The notes beneath the pieces were generated by a model. The model saw only the letters and a list, made by a program, of their open reading frames with translations, searched no databases and had not been told where the DNA came from. Below are positions 1-12,574 of a stretch of 64,000 nt of DNA, piece after piece; position 1 is the stretch's first letter; the number at the start of each line of letters is the position of its first letter. Source of the DNA: Owenia fusiformis (lineage: Eukaryota > Annelida > Polychaeta > Sabellida > Oweniidae). A program made the translations under genes and the position numbers. Location of the stretch: contig CAIIXF020000001.1 in the NCBI GenBank assembly GCA_903813345.2, forward strand, positions 36,613,366 to 36,677,365, written 5' to 3'.

Positions 1-466
1 GTACCCACGGTACTAATTTTTCAACTAAAACTTTGGTTTTAAAGATTAAAATGTCAAAACCTCAATTCGAAGGGAAATTTTTTTAGATAAAAAAGATTCA
101 GACATCAAAACCTTTGTACAAATTTTGATCATTTCAAAAGAATCAACTTTATAATATGGTATATGACACATTTTTTGGAAATGTTTTATCCAAAGTCAAA
201 ATCATAAGAATATTGAGTACAGACATTAACTGCTCTTGCCTTATTCAGGATCGGACATTGCATTGGTACAAATAATTCAACATCCAATACACTTTAACAA
301 TGAACATTATGTATGTAGAAGCAATTTGAAGCAATTTGTACCTCATTTATTGAACAATTATACTTCTGCATCTAACCAAACAATAGTGTAAGGAGTATTA
401 TTGCATTTATAAAATATTAAGAAATGCACCATTGCCATAGTAACTATTGTTTATCTGTTATTGCAG

Positions 467-3400
467 CCGAAACAAGACAATGAGTTTGCAAATATCTGGC
501 AACAGTTACAATCCTCAGCTGTAACTGAAGACTCTATATTAGCACAGGCAGCCAAGGTTTTACCCACTCCTGATAAAGTAAAACCCAAAGAGGACACAAC
601 CGTCAAAGCACCGATGGACAAACAGATGACAAGAGTTGATGTCGATACACTGTTTAAGGCAAAGGAACAGCCAAGTGCTACGAAAGACAATGAAGAGTTC
701 AACGATTTGTTTAATTCACTTAAAGTGTCTGAGGAGAAAAAGCAACCTGAGTCAAGTCAGGATAAGGTATGCTATTAAATGAGAATCAGAGATAGACAGC
801 AACTTTTTTCAAAAATTGTTTCAGTTTCAGAATTTTTGAGCTTATGTTCCTTATTGTGTTTATTATGTCACCACAAGTGTTGTAGTCTCCAACTATTTTG
901 AAGACAGTGTTTGGCTGTTTGCATCTGTAACAAATGGCAGATGGTGACATTTTGCACATTGCTTTGTTTTAGCCTTATTTTAAATATTGTAAATATTGCT
1001 TGTGATTTTGTTTAAAGTAATGTGAGACTTTTGTGGCTCCTGTGAGTAAAACCGATGAGGTCCTAAATAATAGATAGGCTATAGAGTTTTGACCAGTTTC
1101 AGGTTGGATGCTATTGAGTTTTTGGTATATTTTAATTTTAGGACCCAAGTGCAGCATTGTGTGAAATGTTAAAGATAGGTGGCAGCACTCCAACTAAGTC
1201 AACTCCAAAAGAGGCAACAGATGTCACGACTAACAAAACTTATGGAAAACAAGTATCGGTGCAAGAATTGTTTCGGGGTAAATTTTTTTTTTCAAGAAAT
1301 GTAATGTCCATTGTACCTTAACATTATAACTAATCAGAAAGGTGAAAAATGTTTAAAATGTTTAAAACTTTAAAATTGAATCCAGGATGGTTATGATTAT
1401 TTATGTCTTCTAGGTGCACAGAAGCAGAGTACACCTACCAAATCAGATGGGCATCAGCCAAAGACTGTGAAACAAGCCAACCAACAGTCGTAAGTAAAAT
1501 GTTCATGTTAGCTGTACAAATGATCATTCAGGCAATGATAATTAATTTCATTAATTTTTATCGTACCTTTATTGTCATCAGCTTGACGGGCGGGCGGGCG
1601 GCGTTTCACTTTTCAGCTTGTCTACAGGTTTCCAGCCAAACCATTTGACAGATTCATCTGAAATTTTCAGGAATGTTTCTACGTATCAAAGTTAAGAACT
1701 GATTAGTTTTTGGGCATTCTGGGTAAATTTTAAGGTGGCCATTTTGGATTTTCCGTCCTAAAATCTTCACTTTCAAGACTTGTCTACAGGTTTCCAGCCA
1801 AACCATTTGACGGATTCATCTGAAATTTTCAGGAATATTTTTACGTATCAAAGTTAAGAAATGATTAGTTTTTGGGCATTCTGGGTAAATTTTAAGGTTG
1901 CCATTTTGGATTTTCCGTCCTAAAATCTTCACTTTCAAGACTTGTCTACAGGTTTCCAGCCAAACAATTTGACAGATTCATCTGAAATTTTCAGGGATGT
2001 TTCTACGTATCAAAGTTAAGAACTGATTAGTTTTTTGGCATTCTGGGTAAAATTTAAGGTGGCCATTTTGGATTTTCCGTCCTAAAATCTTCACTTTCAA
2101 GACTTGTCTACAGGTTTCCAGCCAAACCATTTGACGGATTCATTTGAAATTTACAGGGATGTTTCTACATATCAAAGTTAACAACTGATTAGTTTTTGAG
2201 CATTCTGGGTTAATTTTAAGGTGGCCATTTTGGATTTTCCGTCCTAAAATCTTCACTTTCAAGACTTGTCTACAGGTTTCCAGCCAAACCATTTGAGGGA
2301 TTCATCTGAAATTTTCAGGGATGTTTCTACGTATCAAAGTTAAGAACTGATTAGTTTTTGGGCATTCTGGGTAAATTTTAAGGTGGCCATTTTGGATTTT
2401 CTGTCCTAAATTCTTCACTGTCACACTGCTGTGTTTTAGATACGATATTGTTCACGTCTGTGCCTTGTTATCTTTGAGGTTCTTGTGATTCCTGGGAAAC
2501 TTAAGTTGATTATGATGTGGACTTACTTTTAGAAGAGATTGTGTTAGCTACATATCTATAAAAGATACTTTGCAAAACTAGGGTTGATCTTTTCGGTTTT
2601 TGATTCTGTAAGGGTTTTCACCAATTAGGCTTTTATTTTGAATATTATAACTAGACACTTTCAAACAAATGAAATATATTCATCCAATTTTTCCAGGCAA
2701 CTCAATTTTAATTTCAAGAAGCACATATGTAAAAGGCTATATCAAAGTAATGACCTCATACTACAGTACCTTCAGTTTGCATAATAAAGATAGCCAGAAT
2801 AACATAATATAACTTCTTGGTTTCATTGATTTCAGCTCTGCAGTACTACAACTGCTTAGTTGGTGTCAGCAAATGAAGATGGCCCCTCCCAAATATGACT
2901 ATATTCCACATCAGAATAAGGTAAGAACACTGTGCAACTCAAGTGGCCGTGTCTGTATTTTGTGTACTCTTAAACAGGCAATGCCTATTTTTGAAGGAAA
3001 AAGGACAAAATATTACTTGAGACATGTCACTCACACAGTCAATCAAATATGATAAAAACTTTTATTTGGGATAATACTGATGTGAAAAAAAAATTACTTG
3101 CATAGAAAAACAGCATTTGAAGTTCAGAGATTGAAAAAAGTGAATTACCACTTTTCACAAAGTGTATGTTTTAAATAACTCTTGGATTAAAAGATGGCGT
3201 ATGCTTGAAAATCCTATCAAAAATGAATGGATAATTAATGCAAACAACAATGCCATCTTTCTATCGCATTGCTAAAAACTTGACATATAAAAATTGATAG
3301 ATCAAAAATATTTTTTCATGATCTAGTGTCAATTCTGATGTGGTCTGTTTGAGCTGTTTTTGGTGTCAAATGAAAGATCAGGTACTTATTTATCCATTGG

Positions 3401-6400
3401 CAATACTATGAAGATTTAAAGTGAGACTTCATTTACGCACCTTATCCCTTTAAGTAATATGACTTCTGAGAGTTTATATAACAAATGGGGTTGATAAGAC
3501 TTCTCATTATTTTCCATAGTTGCTATAAATGTATTATATTACATCTCTCATGAAATGATTTATTAATTATACCAATTTACACAGCTTGTTTATCTTGTTT
3601 TAGCCATATCAGGAGCCTATGTGGGTTAGTAATAAAAAATAAATGAAAATAATTTTTCGATTAATTTTCAATATCATAAGCTTCATTTTATCATTCCTAT
3701 TCAAGGAAAGCCACTCATCCGGTTTTCTTTATATTTCATTAATTTATATCTTCATGTTTACCTTGTAATATGAATTGAAGTTCATTCTCATTAGCATTTT
3801 AATTTCATAAATTCCCCAAAACATTGAGATCTTGGAATGTTTTCTATCATCTCTTTTCAAAGGCATTTAGTACATGCATCTGTCTCTTATATTGTATATT
3901 ACTATTTGTCTGTGTAGAGAAATGCTTTGTTGTGGTGACACTTTTAATATATAGATGTGAGTCTCAATATTGCAAGCTTGTTGTTATGCAATAAAACCTG
4001 ACATAATTTGAACACATTTGTTAGAACAATAACGAGTCCAATATACTGTTAAATGCTACATATGAACTCCCAGCAAAAAGCTGTTTATCCTTTAAGCTTT
4101 AGGTCAGGAATACATCGTCTGATATGAAGTCACCAGTAATTCAAAAACTTTTTACAAAAATTGGCCATTTACCTTATTGGTTGATGTAATCCTTGGACTT
4201 TGCACTAGACCGTTTATAACCAACCACCATCTCATATTTTGTTCACCAAGATTTTACAGGATGATTTTATGGAGCCTCTCTATTGCAAAAGATTTTACAC
4301 TTGTAAACTGTTAACAAAGGTGGATGATTTAGCAATGTAATTATGTGTGAGATATAGTGCAAAACTTTGAGAGAACTTCTATTTGAACTAGCAAGATGTG
4401 AGGGCGTTCAAATATGCAGGTTTTACTGTACATGTTTTGCAGCCTTTGGTGTCTGCTTGTATAGCCTTAGCAGATGGGAGAAAGTTTCAGGGCTCTGCAA
4501 CCAAAAGCAAGGAACAGGCAGCTGCCAGTGCAGCCAGCATGGCCATGTTGCAGCTGGTAAGTCTCGCAGAAACAATTGTCCATCGGTATGAAGCCATGCA
4601 TCCAGTGTATCCAGGGAAATGCAACATCTTCAATCAAGAATTGCAGCAAATTTTCATAATGTTTGAATTTCAATGATGCCTGGAAGTAGATTGAAGAACT
4701 TATCTTTTTTCGCTATTTTCATTGATGCTTTATTGTATTTTCTTCAAATGTTCTGTTTTGTTTTTATCTGTGACATTGTTTGTCAAAAGTTAAATGTAGT
4801 AGTTGTTAGCAACTTAGCATGCATCTGTCAACCAACATCTAGTTTCTAGTGTTCTACCCAGGACCTTGTAAAAAGTTGAATGTTATGTTCTGAAGTGATT
4901 TTCCATGATTTCTGAATTTTCAACAGATGCCTATTGCTTTTCAAGTAGGTCCAATATCCGACCTAGCTGTTTTAATGCTTGGAAGACCACACTCTTTATA
5001 TGCATGTTATTATTACTTGTATCACTATATCAGCCATCACATCATTTGGGAGATTCCTTTATTTCCCATAATTTGCACCATTTACATGTAGTAAAAGTGC
5101 TGCCTTTTTAGTGAAATACATGAAATATGTTTTCAGCGAACCAAGTCCCCTGTTCCTCCTTTTAATGGACCAGGGCCTCAACAGCAGCAAATGCAACCTC
5201 AGATTATGGGACGCGGGGGAATAATGACATCCCCAACCTCTGCCTTCACTCCTGTACAGCCAAGAGGTAAATTATGTCCCCATTAGAGATTTGTTTGTTA
5301 AATTGAATTTAATTTAATTTCAGATATTTGATATGCATTGATTGAATTCATGAATACATGTTATTTTAAAAATTCTTTGTTATTTAATTAAACCATGTGT
5401 ATAACCTGCATTCAATAACATCACGCTTTAAATCACCAATAACTCATTCCTGAGCTTTGAAATCTGTTGTCCATTTGAGAATATAAATGTTAATTTACAA
5501 AATTGAAAAAATAAATTTGGTAAATTAAAGAAAATGGTCCACACCTTTACAGTCACGTGTACAGTAGCTTGCTTTTTAATTCCTTCAGGAAACTTCAGCC
5601 AGTACCCAATAAACAACCAAGGAGCCATACAACAACAGGGGGGTCTACATGGGGGCCCACAGAGGTTCCCTGGCTACCCCACTACACAGCCAGGCTTCAT
5701 GCCGGGTCATCACCAAGGCAACTTCCAACAGCAGCAGCCATTCAGAGGGGGCTATCCCCACCCACAGGGAGGTCAGCAGAGACCGCAGGGTCAGCCTTAC
5801 CCCCAAGGAGGCCAGGGTGGTCCCCAGAGACCTCGGGGTCAGCCTCACCCTCAGGGGGGCCAGCAAAGACCCCAGGGTGGTCCACAGAGACCTCAGGCTC
5901 AGCCTTACCCCCAGGGAGGCCATCAACAATTTCAACAGAGAAATGGCCATCCAGCCCAGCCACCGTTTCAGGTAAACACATATATAAATAGATGGAGTCT
6001 AAAATGTTATTTGTCATATTTACCATTTATGCTTTCCATTATTGTTATGGCATGTATGGTCTTTTTTGTCTGCATTTGACTGTCAGCATTTGGAGTTCTG
6101 CATCTGTGTAACAAAAAGCAGGTTGTGACATCTTGCATGTAAATGCTGTGTTAGCTCATATCATCTGTTTGTTCAATTCATTGTGCATCCACCAATGTCC
6201 ATTCCCATTCTTGTCTCAAAATGGCTGCCCATATGGGCATTACACTTTAGAAGTTTTGATTTTTCACTGCAACTCATACTTTTTAAAATAGCAGATATAT
6301 TTACAAGGGATGACTGTACACTGTACTTATAATAGTTTATTATATTCGATTTGTGTTGAACTTTCAGCAACATGGAGGACCTAGGCAACAGCAAGGGTCA

Positions 6401-7123
6401 AATAAACACACCCCTACAAAAGGACAGATCCAGCAACAGAGGGAAAACACTCCACAGAAAGAATCAACTCCTACTAAACCTAATGCTTTTGTCCCCATGC
6501 AGGTAGGTGTTATTTGATTTGCATCTGTAAAAATTTCATGTTGAACAGGTAAGTGCTCTTTCCTGGAATTTTGATGAGTTTTTTATGGAACCCTTCCACA
6601 CAAAGTGACACAACTCAGATAATAGTTAAGTTACCGTGTTCTAGCTTTGACGGACAATTTGTGATAATATTGATATGCTCTCGGAAGAGTACATTGTCCT
6701 CATTGAAAGTAAATTATATAATCATTAAACACATCATTTTAAATGCCACTTACCTAATAAACATTTATAAAGTTAAAACATTATCTTTCTGTGGCAGCAA
6801 GTATTACACTAAAAAGTTTGATATCTGGATTGCAGGTGACAAAAAAACAAGTCACGCCTCAGAGGAGCTTAAAGAAAGAAACGGATCCTGAAGAAAATGA
6901 AAACAAACAGATTTCACAGACTGAAGAAAGTGAACAGCAATCAAAGTCTTTGGATTCTAGTAAACCTTATGCACCCTCAGAACAGTGTAAACAAAATACT
7001 AGTAAAACTGTACCCCAGGCTAAATCAAAAAAATCACCCCCTAGAAATTCAGATGGTGCTAAACCCAAGCCTAGAAAGGGACGAAGCAGACTCGCCATCA
7101 ACTTTGGAGCACCAAGCCAGTAG
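467..7123 (+). CDS. 3' part of a dsRNA-binding-domain gene, possibly XRN1 C-terminal tail
   Basis: Nine coding exons read in one continuous frame through GT/AG introns: 467-766, 1142-1277, 1414-1489, 2836-2920, 4443-4556, 5137-5266, 5589-5971, 6368-6502 and 6836-7123 (TAG). They give 548 residues; the 5' part lies before the window. Order: acidic Ser/Thr-rich linker with short hydrophobic motifs (FNDLFNSL, ALCEMLKIGG), a dsRBD-like fold (LLSWCQQMKMAPPKYDYIP, then ADGRKFQGSATKSKEQAAA..AMLQL) split by the intron after 2920, a Gln/Pro/Gly-rich repeat, and a basic end (KPRKGRSRLAINFGAPSQ). The degenerate dsRBD, Q/P/G-rich tail and C-terminal basic motif remind me of the XRN1/Pacman 5'-3' exoribonuclease tail, which binds decapping factors, but no catalytic residues are visible. 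Another dsRBD protein remains possible. The exon chain is firm; the family name is tentative. Confidence 0.72.
1617..2430. repeat. 162-bp tandem array in an intron
   Basis: Five copies of a 162-bp unit start with cttgtctacagg at 1617, 1779, 1941, 2103 and 2265. Each contains 'ggtttccagccaaaccattt', 'gcattctgggtaaattttaa' and 'ggccattttggattttccgt'. A G-rich stretch (gacgggcgggcgggcggcg, from 1584) precedes the array. Copies differ at only a few positions, so the expansion looks fairly recent. It lies in the intron 1490-2835 of the first gene. Confidence 0.92.
2836..4556 (+). CDS. dsRNA-binding-like domain encoded by two exons
   Basis: Exons 2836-2920 and 4443-4556 join in phase 0. The first gives the N-terminal helix and the P-P-K-Y-x-Y strand; the second gives a strand, the D-G-R-K-F-x-G-S-A turn, the basic SATKSKEQAA segment and the final Ala-rich helix, as in a canonical dsRBD of about 65 residues. 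Two AGs compete at the second acceptor (4418-4419 and 4441-4442). Only 4442 keeps the frame and gives a domain of normal length. The 1.5 kb intron between has no recognised feature. Confidence 0.65.
5589..5971 (+). CDS. Gln/Pro/Gly-rich repeat exon
   Basis: This 383-bp exon of the first gene encodes a low-complexity stretch built on repeats of the type GGPQRP-QGQP-YPQGG, about 10-20 residues each. It is GC-rich compared with its neighbours, which is why several spurious open frames overlap it. Flanking sites are ttccttcag|gaaac and tttcag|gtaaac. Such tails are usually disordered and can help proteins enter RNP granules; that role here is inference. Confidence 0.7.
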
Positions 7124-7519
7124 GACCAAGTGGTGTTCTATCCCAGCCCATATAGAGAGAGCTCTATCGGATTTTAACATTATTTTTAGAGCCCTCACAG
7201 CTAAGCTGACCCATATATCTACAATTGAGTCAGGAAGTCGATTAAGTTAATACAGGAGCTTTGAGGCCTCTTATGAAATCGTGATGAACTTACCCAAATC
7301 GAAGGAATGTTTGTTTGTTTTTTTTCCTTAGGAGCACCAAACCAGAAAGTAAAATATCCTTTTCAAATTGATTATGAGGTAACTAGTAAATTCAATATTT
7401 AAAATATTTCAAGTGGTTTTGCTTAATTCAATTAGAAAAATGAATATTTTGTAGCTTAAGAAATATCAGAAGAATTCAGTACAATTGTAGAAATTGCAAT
7501 CTGAAAATTTGAATAATCA

Positions 7520-7525
7520 AATAAA
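7520..7525 (+). promoter_or_regulatory. candidate poly(A) signal of the first gene
   Basis: AATAAA lies about 400 bases after the TAG at 7121. Another match follows near 7616. Either could end the transcript. Confidence 0.3.
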
Positions 7526-7648
7526 TCGTTAGTCTTATATCTCAATGCTAGATGAAATAAATCAATTGTTAAAGTATATCATCCTGCCGCTTCTATATTA
7601 TCATTCAAATATGTAATAAATAAAATCGATATTATCATATGATTCAAT

Positions 7649-7898
7649 TATAACATACCTATGATGATGTATAGTGCAAAGTGTACACAAGACAGCGGGC
7701 CAATATAAGTTTTGAAAAGCCCGCGCCTGCTAACTTTCTGATTGGTCAAGGCGCTGACGTCATAACCAATCAATCGAAGATAAAACTGCGCGAGCAATTT
7801 TTCTAAACTTATTTCAATCATTTTCAAACCATTTGTTTGTCAATTCTATAAGAAAACGGTACTCTCTGACCAGTCTACATCATCATAGGTATGTTATA
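7649..7898. mobile_element. 250-bp MITE with 23-bp terminal inverted repeats
   Basis: The left end tataacatacctatgatgat (from 7649) is matched by its reverse complement at the right end (7876-7898). There is no coding potential. It is directly followed by a second, independent palindrome. Confidence 0.75.
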
Positions 7899-7908
7899 AA
7901 TCGTTTAT

Positions 7909-8021
7909 GTCACTATCGTGGTACATATGCCCTCGGTTCTCAGAGATCAATGTCCTTCCCAAGGTCGGGCCATATATCACTGAGACCTCGGGCATATATG
8001 CCACGATAGTGACATAACCTC
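7909..8021. repeat. palindromic hairpin element
   Basis: The arms ttatgtcactatcgtgg and ccacgatagtgacataa enclose inner arms around 'catatgccctcgg' / 'cctcgggcatatatg'. It is a nearly perfect foldback of about 113 bp with a short central loop. Confidence 0.75.
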
Positions 8022-10404
8022 TAATTACTGGATCTTAAAATATCTTAACAACAAATCATTTGTTGTCTCATAAGTGGAATCAAAGGTACAATAGAAGCTC
8101 ATTTATTTTAAGAGATGGTGCAATACTTGCAATTTCTGTTAATTTAAATTATTATGAGGTTGAATTTCAATACAAAGCTGAATTATTGCGGATATAGATT
8201 AAGATTTTGATTCAAAGTTTATGTAGGATTTATGTAAGCTTATTGTAAGTTAGGAGTAGAATTTTGTCATTGATTGAGAGTAAATTTTGAAAAATGAGCC
8301 ACATTAATAATATTTTTGCTCTTGTTAAACCTATTTTCTGGAAGCCCAACTGGTTGGACTTTATTTCAAGATAATCCTTTGATTTTTATGGTTAACTGGA
8401 AATAATAATGAATTCTAACGAATTTCTTAAATCTTCATTAAACTCTATATTCCTTCAGATTTCTCAATTCTTTTTCCAGAAATTGAACTGGAACAATGGC
8501 ATGATTTTTGAAGATTGATTCCAACATTTTACACTCTATCCCATCTAATTTCTTCAAATTAGAGCCAGGTTTATGCTACTGCTAGGTTACTTCTACTAGA
8601 CCAATTTTTATTTTGAATTATTATTATTTGGTTTCAAGTGTTCTGAGAAACCGGTATAAGTTTTTGTCATACTCCGATACCAGTATTAATTTTTATTAAT
8701 ATAATGAATTTAGGCATAGATAGGGCCTTGTGGAAATGATTTTATATTTAATATGGTGTTTGTGCATGTATTTTCACAAACACATCGAGAAAACCAAAGG
8801 AAGTTTAATTCGGTATTATATTTAGTAAGATATCATATCACCAGAAATGAAAAATTGATTTTTGCATTGTCAAACTACTAAAACTACTATTCTCGTATAA
8901 TGTTTCTATTTTATCATGATTATTTGTACATGAATGTCTCAAATGTTATTGTTAAATATTTTAGTATACAGAACCATATCATGTTATGATATTGCTGCCC
9001 TGATCATGTTTTAACCTTGACTTCTTGCTGTCAAATGCTCCAAACATTGTTAAGTTCCAAATCTGCAAATCAGATGTTCTTTCTCAGATTTATTGAATAA
9101 TTTTTGATTTTATTGAATTACTGACACTTGATTTACCGACCGAAACGTCACAAATTTTGGAGAAATTGGCCCCGGTTAGTCAACAAATGTGCACTTTAAT
9201 GGTAACCCCATGAAATACTAATACTTTGTATTTTGAATTGATAACTTATTTTGAAAATAAATAGTAAACAATTAAGATTTGAATGTTGTGTTTCACTTTT
9301 CATGCTTTCTTATAATAAAAGAGTAACACTGAACAATCCCAGGATGCATTTTTATAAGCACTGGAGAGTCTTGCTTATGAAACTCCATATTAAATTAAAT
9401 TGATTAAATCAGGCGAGATGTTTGCTTATGAAACCCAATATTGAATTAGATTGAATAAATCAGGTGAGATGTACCTTGTTCAATGTTCTTTCATTCTACA
9501 AAGATTCATAGGTCCCAATGGTCAAGATTTTATGGCCATTTACAAAACATGCCCCAAATTTTGAAACAGGGCACACTCACTGGACATGAAACATCTCAAA
9601 AATCAAAAATCTCATTTGGCCATCAAAATGTGGGAATTTTGTATTAATTCTGAAATCTATCCAAGTCTAAGTCTTCAAAAAGTCTCAAATTCATTTGTAT
9701 GTGAAAATTAAAATGGCACAAAACGAGACAGATGTTGGAACTTGGACCTATGGTGTAAAAAATTAACAGTATATATGGACCCTATAAAATGGGTATGAGA
9801 TTATATCATATGAAAGACAGTTTTCATCTGAAAACTTAATGCTGCCTAAATGTAACCTATTGGACTTCAAATTAAAATGAAAAGTACTTCATTGACCTTC
9901 TCCAGGTCAAAAAGGTCGTTTTTCAACTTGCTTTAAATTGACCAATATTTTTTTTAAATCATCTACATGTTTTCAAAAGTTCAAATCCGAGATTTCACCT
10001 TCATTGACCTTCTTAGGGTCATAAATTTTTTTTCAACTTGCTTCAAATTGAACAATTTCTTTTTTTCAAAATCATCTACAACTTCTCAGAAATTAAAATC
10101 TGACTAAGATTGAACTCATAATATTGTGAGCACTAGGTAGTAACATTTTGTCATGTTAATGCCTTGTTTACTTCTTGGAGGTGTCACCATTTTCTAGTAT
10201 TTGGACTAAATGACTAACTACATAGATGGCATAATAAATCCCACTTATGATATCTATTTTAAAATTGTAGCAAAACAATGAAGTGGTTCGTGCTATTCAA
10301 GTCAACATAAAATCAATTATTTCTTACAACAGTTCACCTGTAGTCATTTATTATTTTTTATAACTTCACAAGGTCACTGCATATTTTCACTCTACCCTAC
10401 AACA

Positions 10405-10598
10405 TGGCCACGTTTAAAAGGGATACAGGCTACAGTGAAGTTGCAAATGGAGCAGGTATTCTCTATCTATGTCTATGGGGCTTTTCTGGTATTAACAATA
10501 CACAATATACAGTAATATGTAAGATCTAATCTACCTTAAAAATATGGAAATAAACAAACATTCTACATTTGCAACTTCACCCCTTTTAAACGTGGCCA
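10405..10598. mobile_element. about 195-bp MITE with GGCCACGTTTAAAAGGG termini
   Basis: Inverted ends GGCCACGTTTAAAAGGG (10406) and CCCTTTTAAACGTGGCC (ending 10597), with an inner inverted pair gtgaagttgcaaatg / catttgcaacttcac. There is no coding content. Confidence 0.75.
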
Positions 10599-11202
10599 CG
10601 TAGTAATTAAAAATTAAGTTAAATTTCAAAAAATAACAGATCACCATTGGTAAGCTTGCAATAAGTACATATTAGTTTATTTCAAACAAATAATATATTA
10701 ATACACATAAAGTGTATTTATAAAGAGAGAATAGTGAATTCTCCATATACCGATTTAAGTGCTTTATGTATATACCATAAGTGTATACATTACATGTATA
10801 TCAACTATATTGCATAACAAGATGGCTATTTGAAAATTTATGAAAAAATCATACAATTTGATTCTGTAAGTGTATATTTTTTGTTCATACTAAACATATT
10901 ATTACATGAACCTTAAATAAATATGAGATCAAACAATTTCAACCAGTTAAATATTATGACACTTCAAACACACTTATCACACATGAATGCATATTATTAC
11001 CACCTTGCCGGGCCAGTTCTAGGGGTTTTAGTGCTAGTTTAGAAGGCTTTCATTTTACTATATCGACCTGAGAAATGTGTGACGTCATAGTGGTGGTCCA
11101 TATGGACCAGTCTAGAATATATTCTGGACTGGCAATTTTTCCCCGGGAAATTAGATATCGTTCAGTGCGTAAGATTTTCTTGCTATTTCAGCCCTGAATA
11201 CT

Positions 11203-11301
11203 AATAACGTCATAATGCGAACAATATATGAAATATTGGACCTTGGGCCTTCGGCCCTCGGTCCAATATTTCACTATATTGCCCTTAGAAATGACGTTAT
11301 T
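11203..11301. repeat. palindrome with GC-rich core
   Basis: Outer arms aataacgtcat / atgacgttatt, inner arms gaaatattggacc / ggtccaatatttc, and a core ttgggccttcggccctc that is itself a hairpin. This looks like a small foldback element. Confidence 0.7.
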
Positions 11302-11573
11302 GTACTATTGTCATTCTATTCAATTCTACATTATGAAAATATACCTTCATATCACAATGAACCTTCATATCATAATGTACCTTCATATCATATAGGGTTG
11401 AACTAAACTATCAACTGCAATATCCTGGAAAATTCCCAACACATCTTTAATTCACTAGTATAGTGAATTCCAGATTCCAGTAAATAATATATATGATAAG
11501 CTGTTTTCAAAAATTGGGAAAATTATAAAAAGCAACCCAAAACTTCCTAGGTTTACAGTACATTAAAACTATT

Positions 11574-12574
11574 CTATTTATGGCCTACATGGCCAACCAG
11601 TCCTGTCATAGCATCTCCTATTCTCCCTGCTGCATCAGTAATACCGCGATCAAGACCCCCTGGGGTTGAGAGGACTGAAAACAGAATAAACTCAATGTAG
11701 ATTTTTCATTTTCAATTACTGATGAAACAATTATTATTTTAGTCTGAATTCAAAATGAATTACTCTACAGAATTTTATCTTGCCATGTAAGTACAAATCA
11801 AAATTTAAACTTACTGGATCTTGACATATTAGCTGGGTAGGCAGAGTCAAGTCTGGCAATCATTGCTTCAAGCTCCGCCTCCTCATCTGCATAATTCTGA
11901 GTCTGGTCAAATGAAGGAAGACTGAAGTGGGTTTGACTGAGTGGATTCATTGTAGAGTCAAACATGCTATCCCCAAAGTCTTGAAATGTATCAGATTTTG
12001 AGGAATTATGTCTTGGATGTTCTACATCACTATGCATATAGCTATTTGGAGAGATTTCATTTGTGGGACTCATATTTTGTGAATTAGGTGTTTGCTGCAA
12101 AGAACGTCCAACAGAATCCCACCACATGCTGGGTTGCGAGTGAATTACGCTACTAGGGTGTAGGGTAAGATTTCTATGGGGAGTTGGAGTTGTAGACAGA
12201 TATGGCTGTGTTCCTGTAATATTTCGATTCAGAACAATGTCTCTGAGATTGTGAGGGGTAGCATGGTTGGAGGGAAGAGGCTGGTATGTGGAAGGCTGAG
12301 ACACAGGCTTAACAGGCGGAGATTGTAGCCTAGATTCAACACCTTGTAGATTAGAGATATCCTTCATAGGACCTTGAGACACATGTGGCCTACGTGGGGA
12401 CGTATCAGGCATTTCAAAGCTGGGATTGGGACTAGCATAAGCAGGTGGCCGGACAGATGATCTCTGTGGTCTAGATATGACACCAGGACTTGTATAGGCT
12501 GATGGTTGTACATTGTAGGATCCTGTTTGAGAAGTTGAATTGTCCGGACTCCCCTCGGGACTTGGTACGTTAAG
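11574..12574 (-). CDS. Pro/Ser-rich C-terminal exons
   Basis: The 760-bp exon 12574-11815 encodes a long disordered Pro/Ser/Thr/Gln tail and ends with [20 protein letters not shown], like the dystrophin end EEVMEQLNNSFP. The last exon 11674-11574 adds [20 protein letters not shown] and ends GHVGHK. The acceptor at 12575 (ctttcag|CTTAAC) was chosen because it is the one that keeps phase 0; a nearer-looking upstream AG does not. Confidence 0.88.

Larger units (their letters stand above)
7124..11573. other. intergenic region between convergent gene ends
   Basis: No protein gene is recognised. The region holds the probable 3' UTR of the first gene, then hairpin/MITE elements at 7649-7898, 7909-8021, 10405-10598 and 11203-11301, a short direct duplication near 9371-9475 (gcttatgaaac..aaatcaggcgagatg), and at 9895-10110 a degenerate copy of the 'tttttcaacttgctccaaattgacc' repeat also present in KEAP1 intron 2. 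Confidence 0.7.

Noticed and set aside
4367-4591. Alternative frame over the dsRBD exon
   Set aside because: The other frame matches a dsRBD and joins both neighbours in phase; this one does not.
5645-6026. Open frames of 94-108 codons overlapping the Q/P/G exon on both strands
   Set aside because: They are shadows caused by the GC-rich repeat; no splice or start support.
5534-6079. 181-codon open frame on the + strand
   Set aside because: It is the Q/P/G-rich exon 5589-5971 read through both splice sites into intron; only the exon part is annotated.
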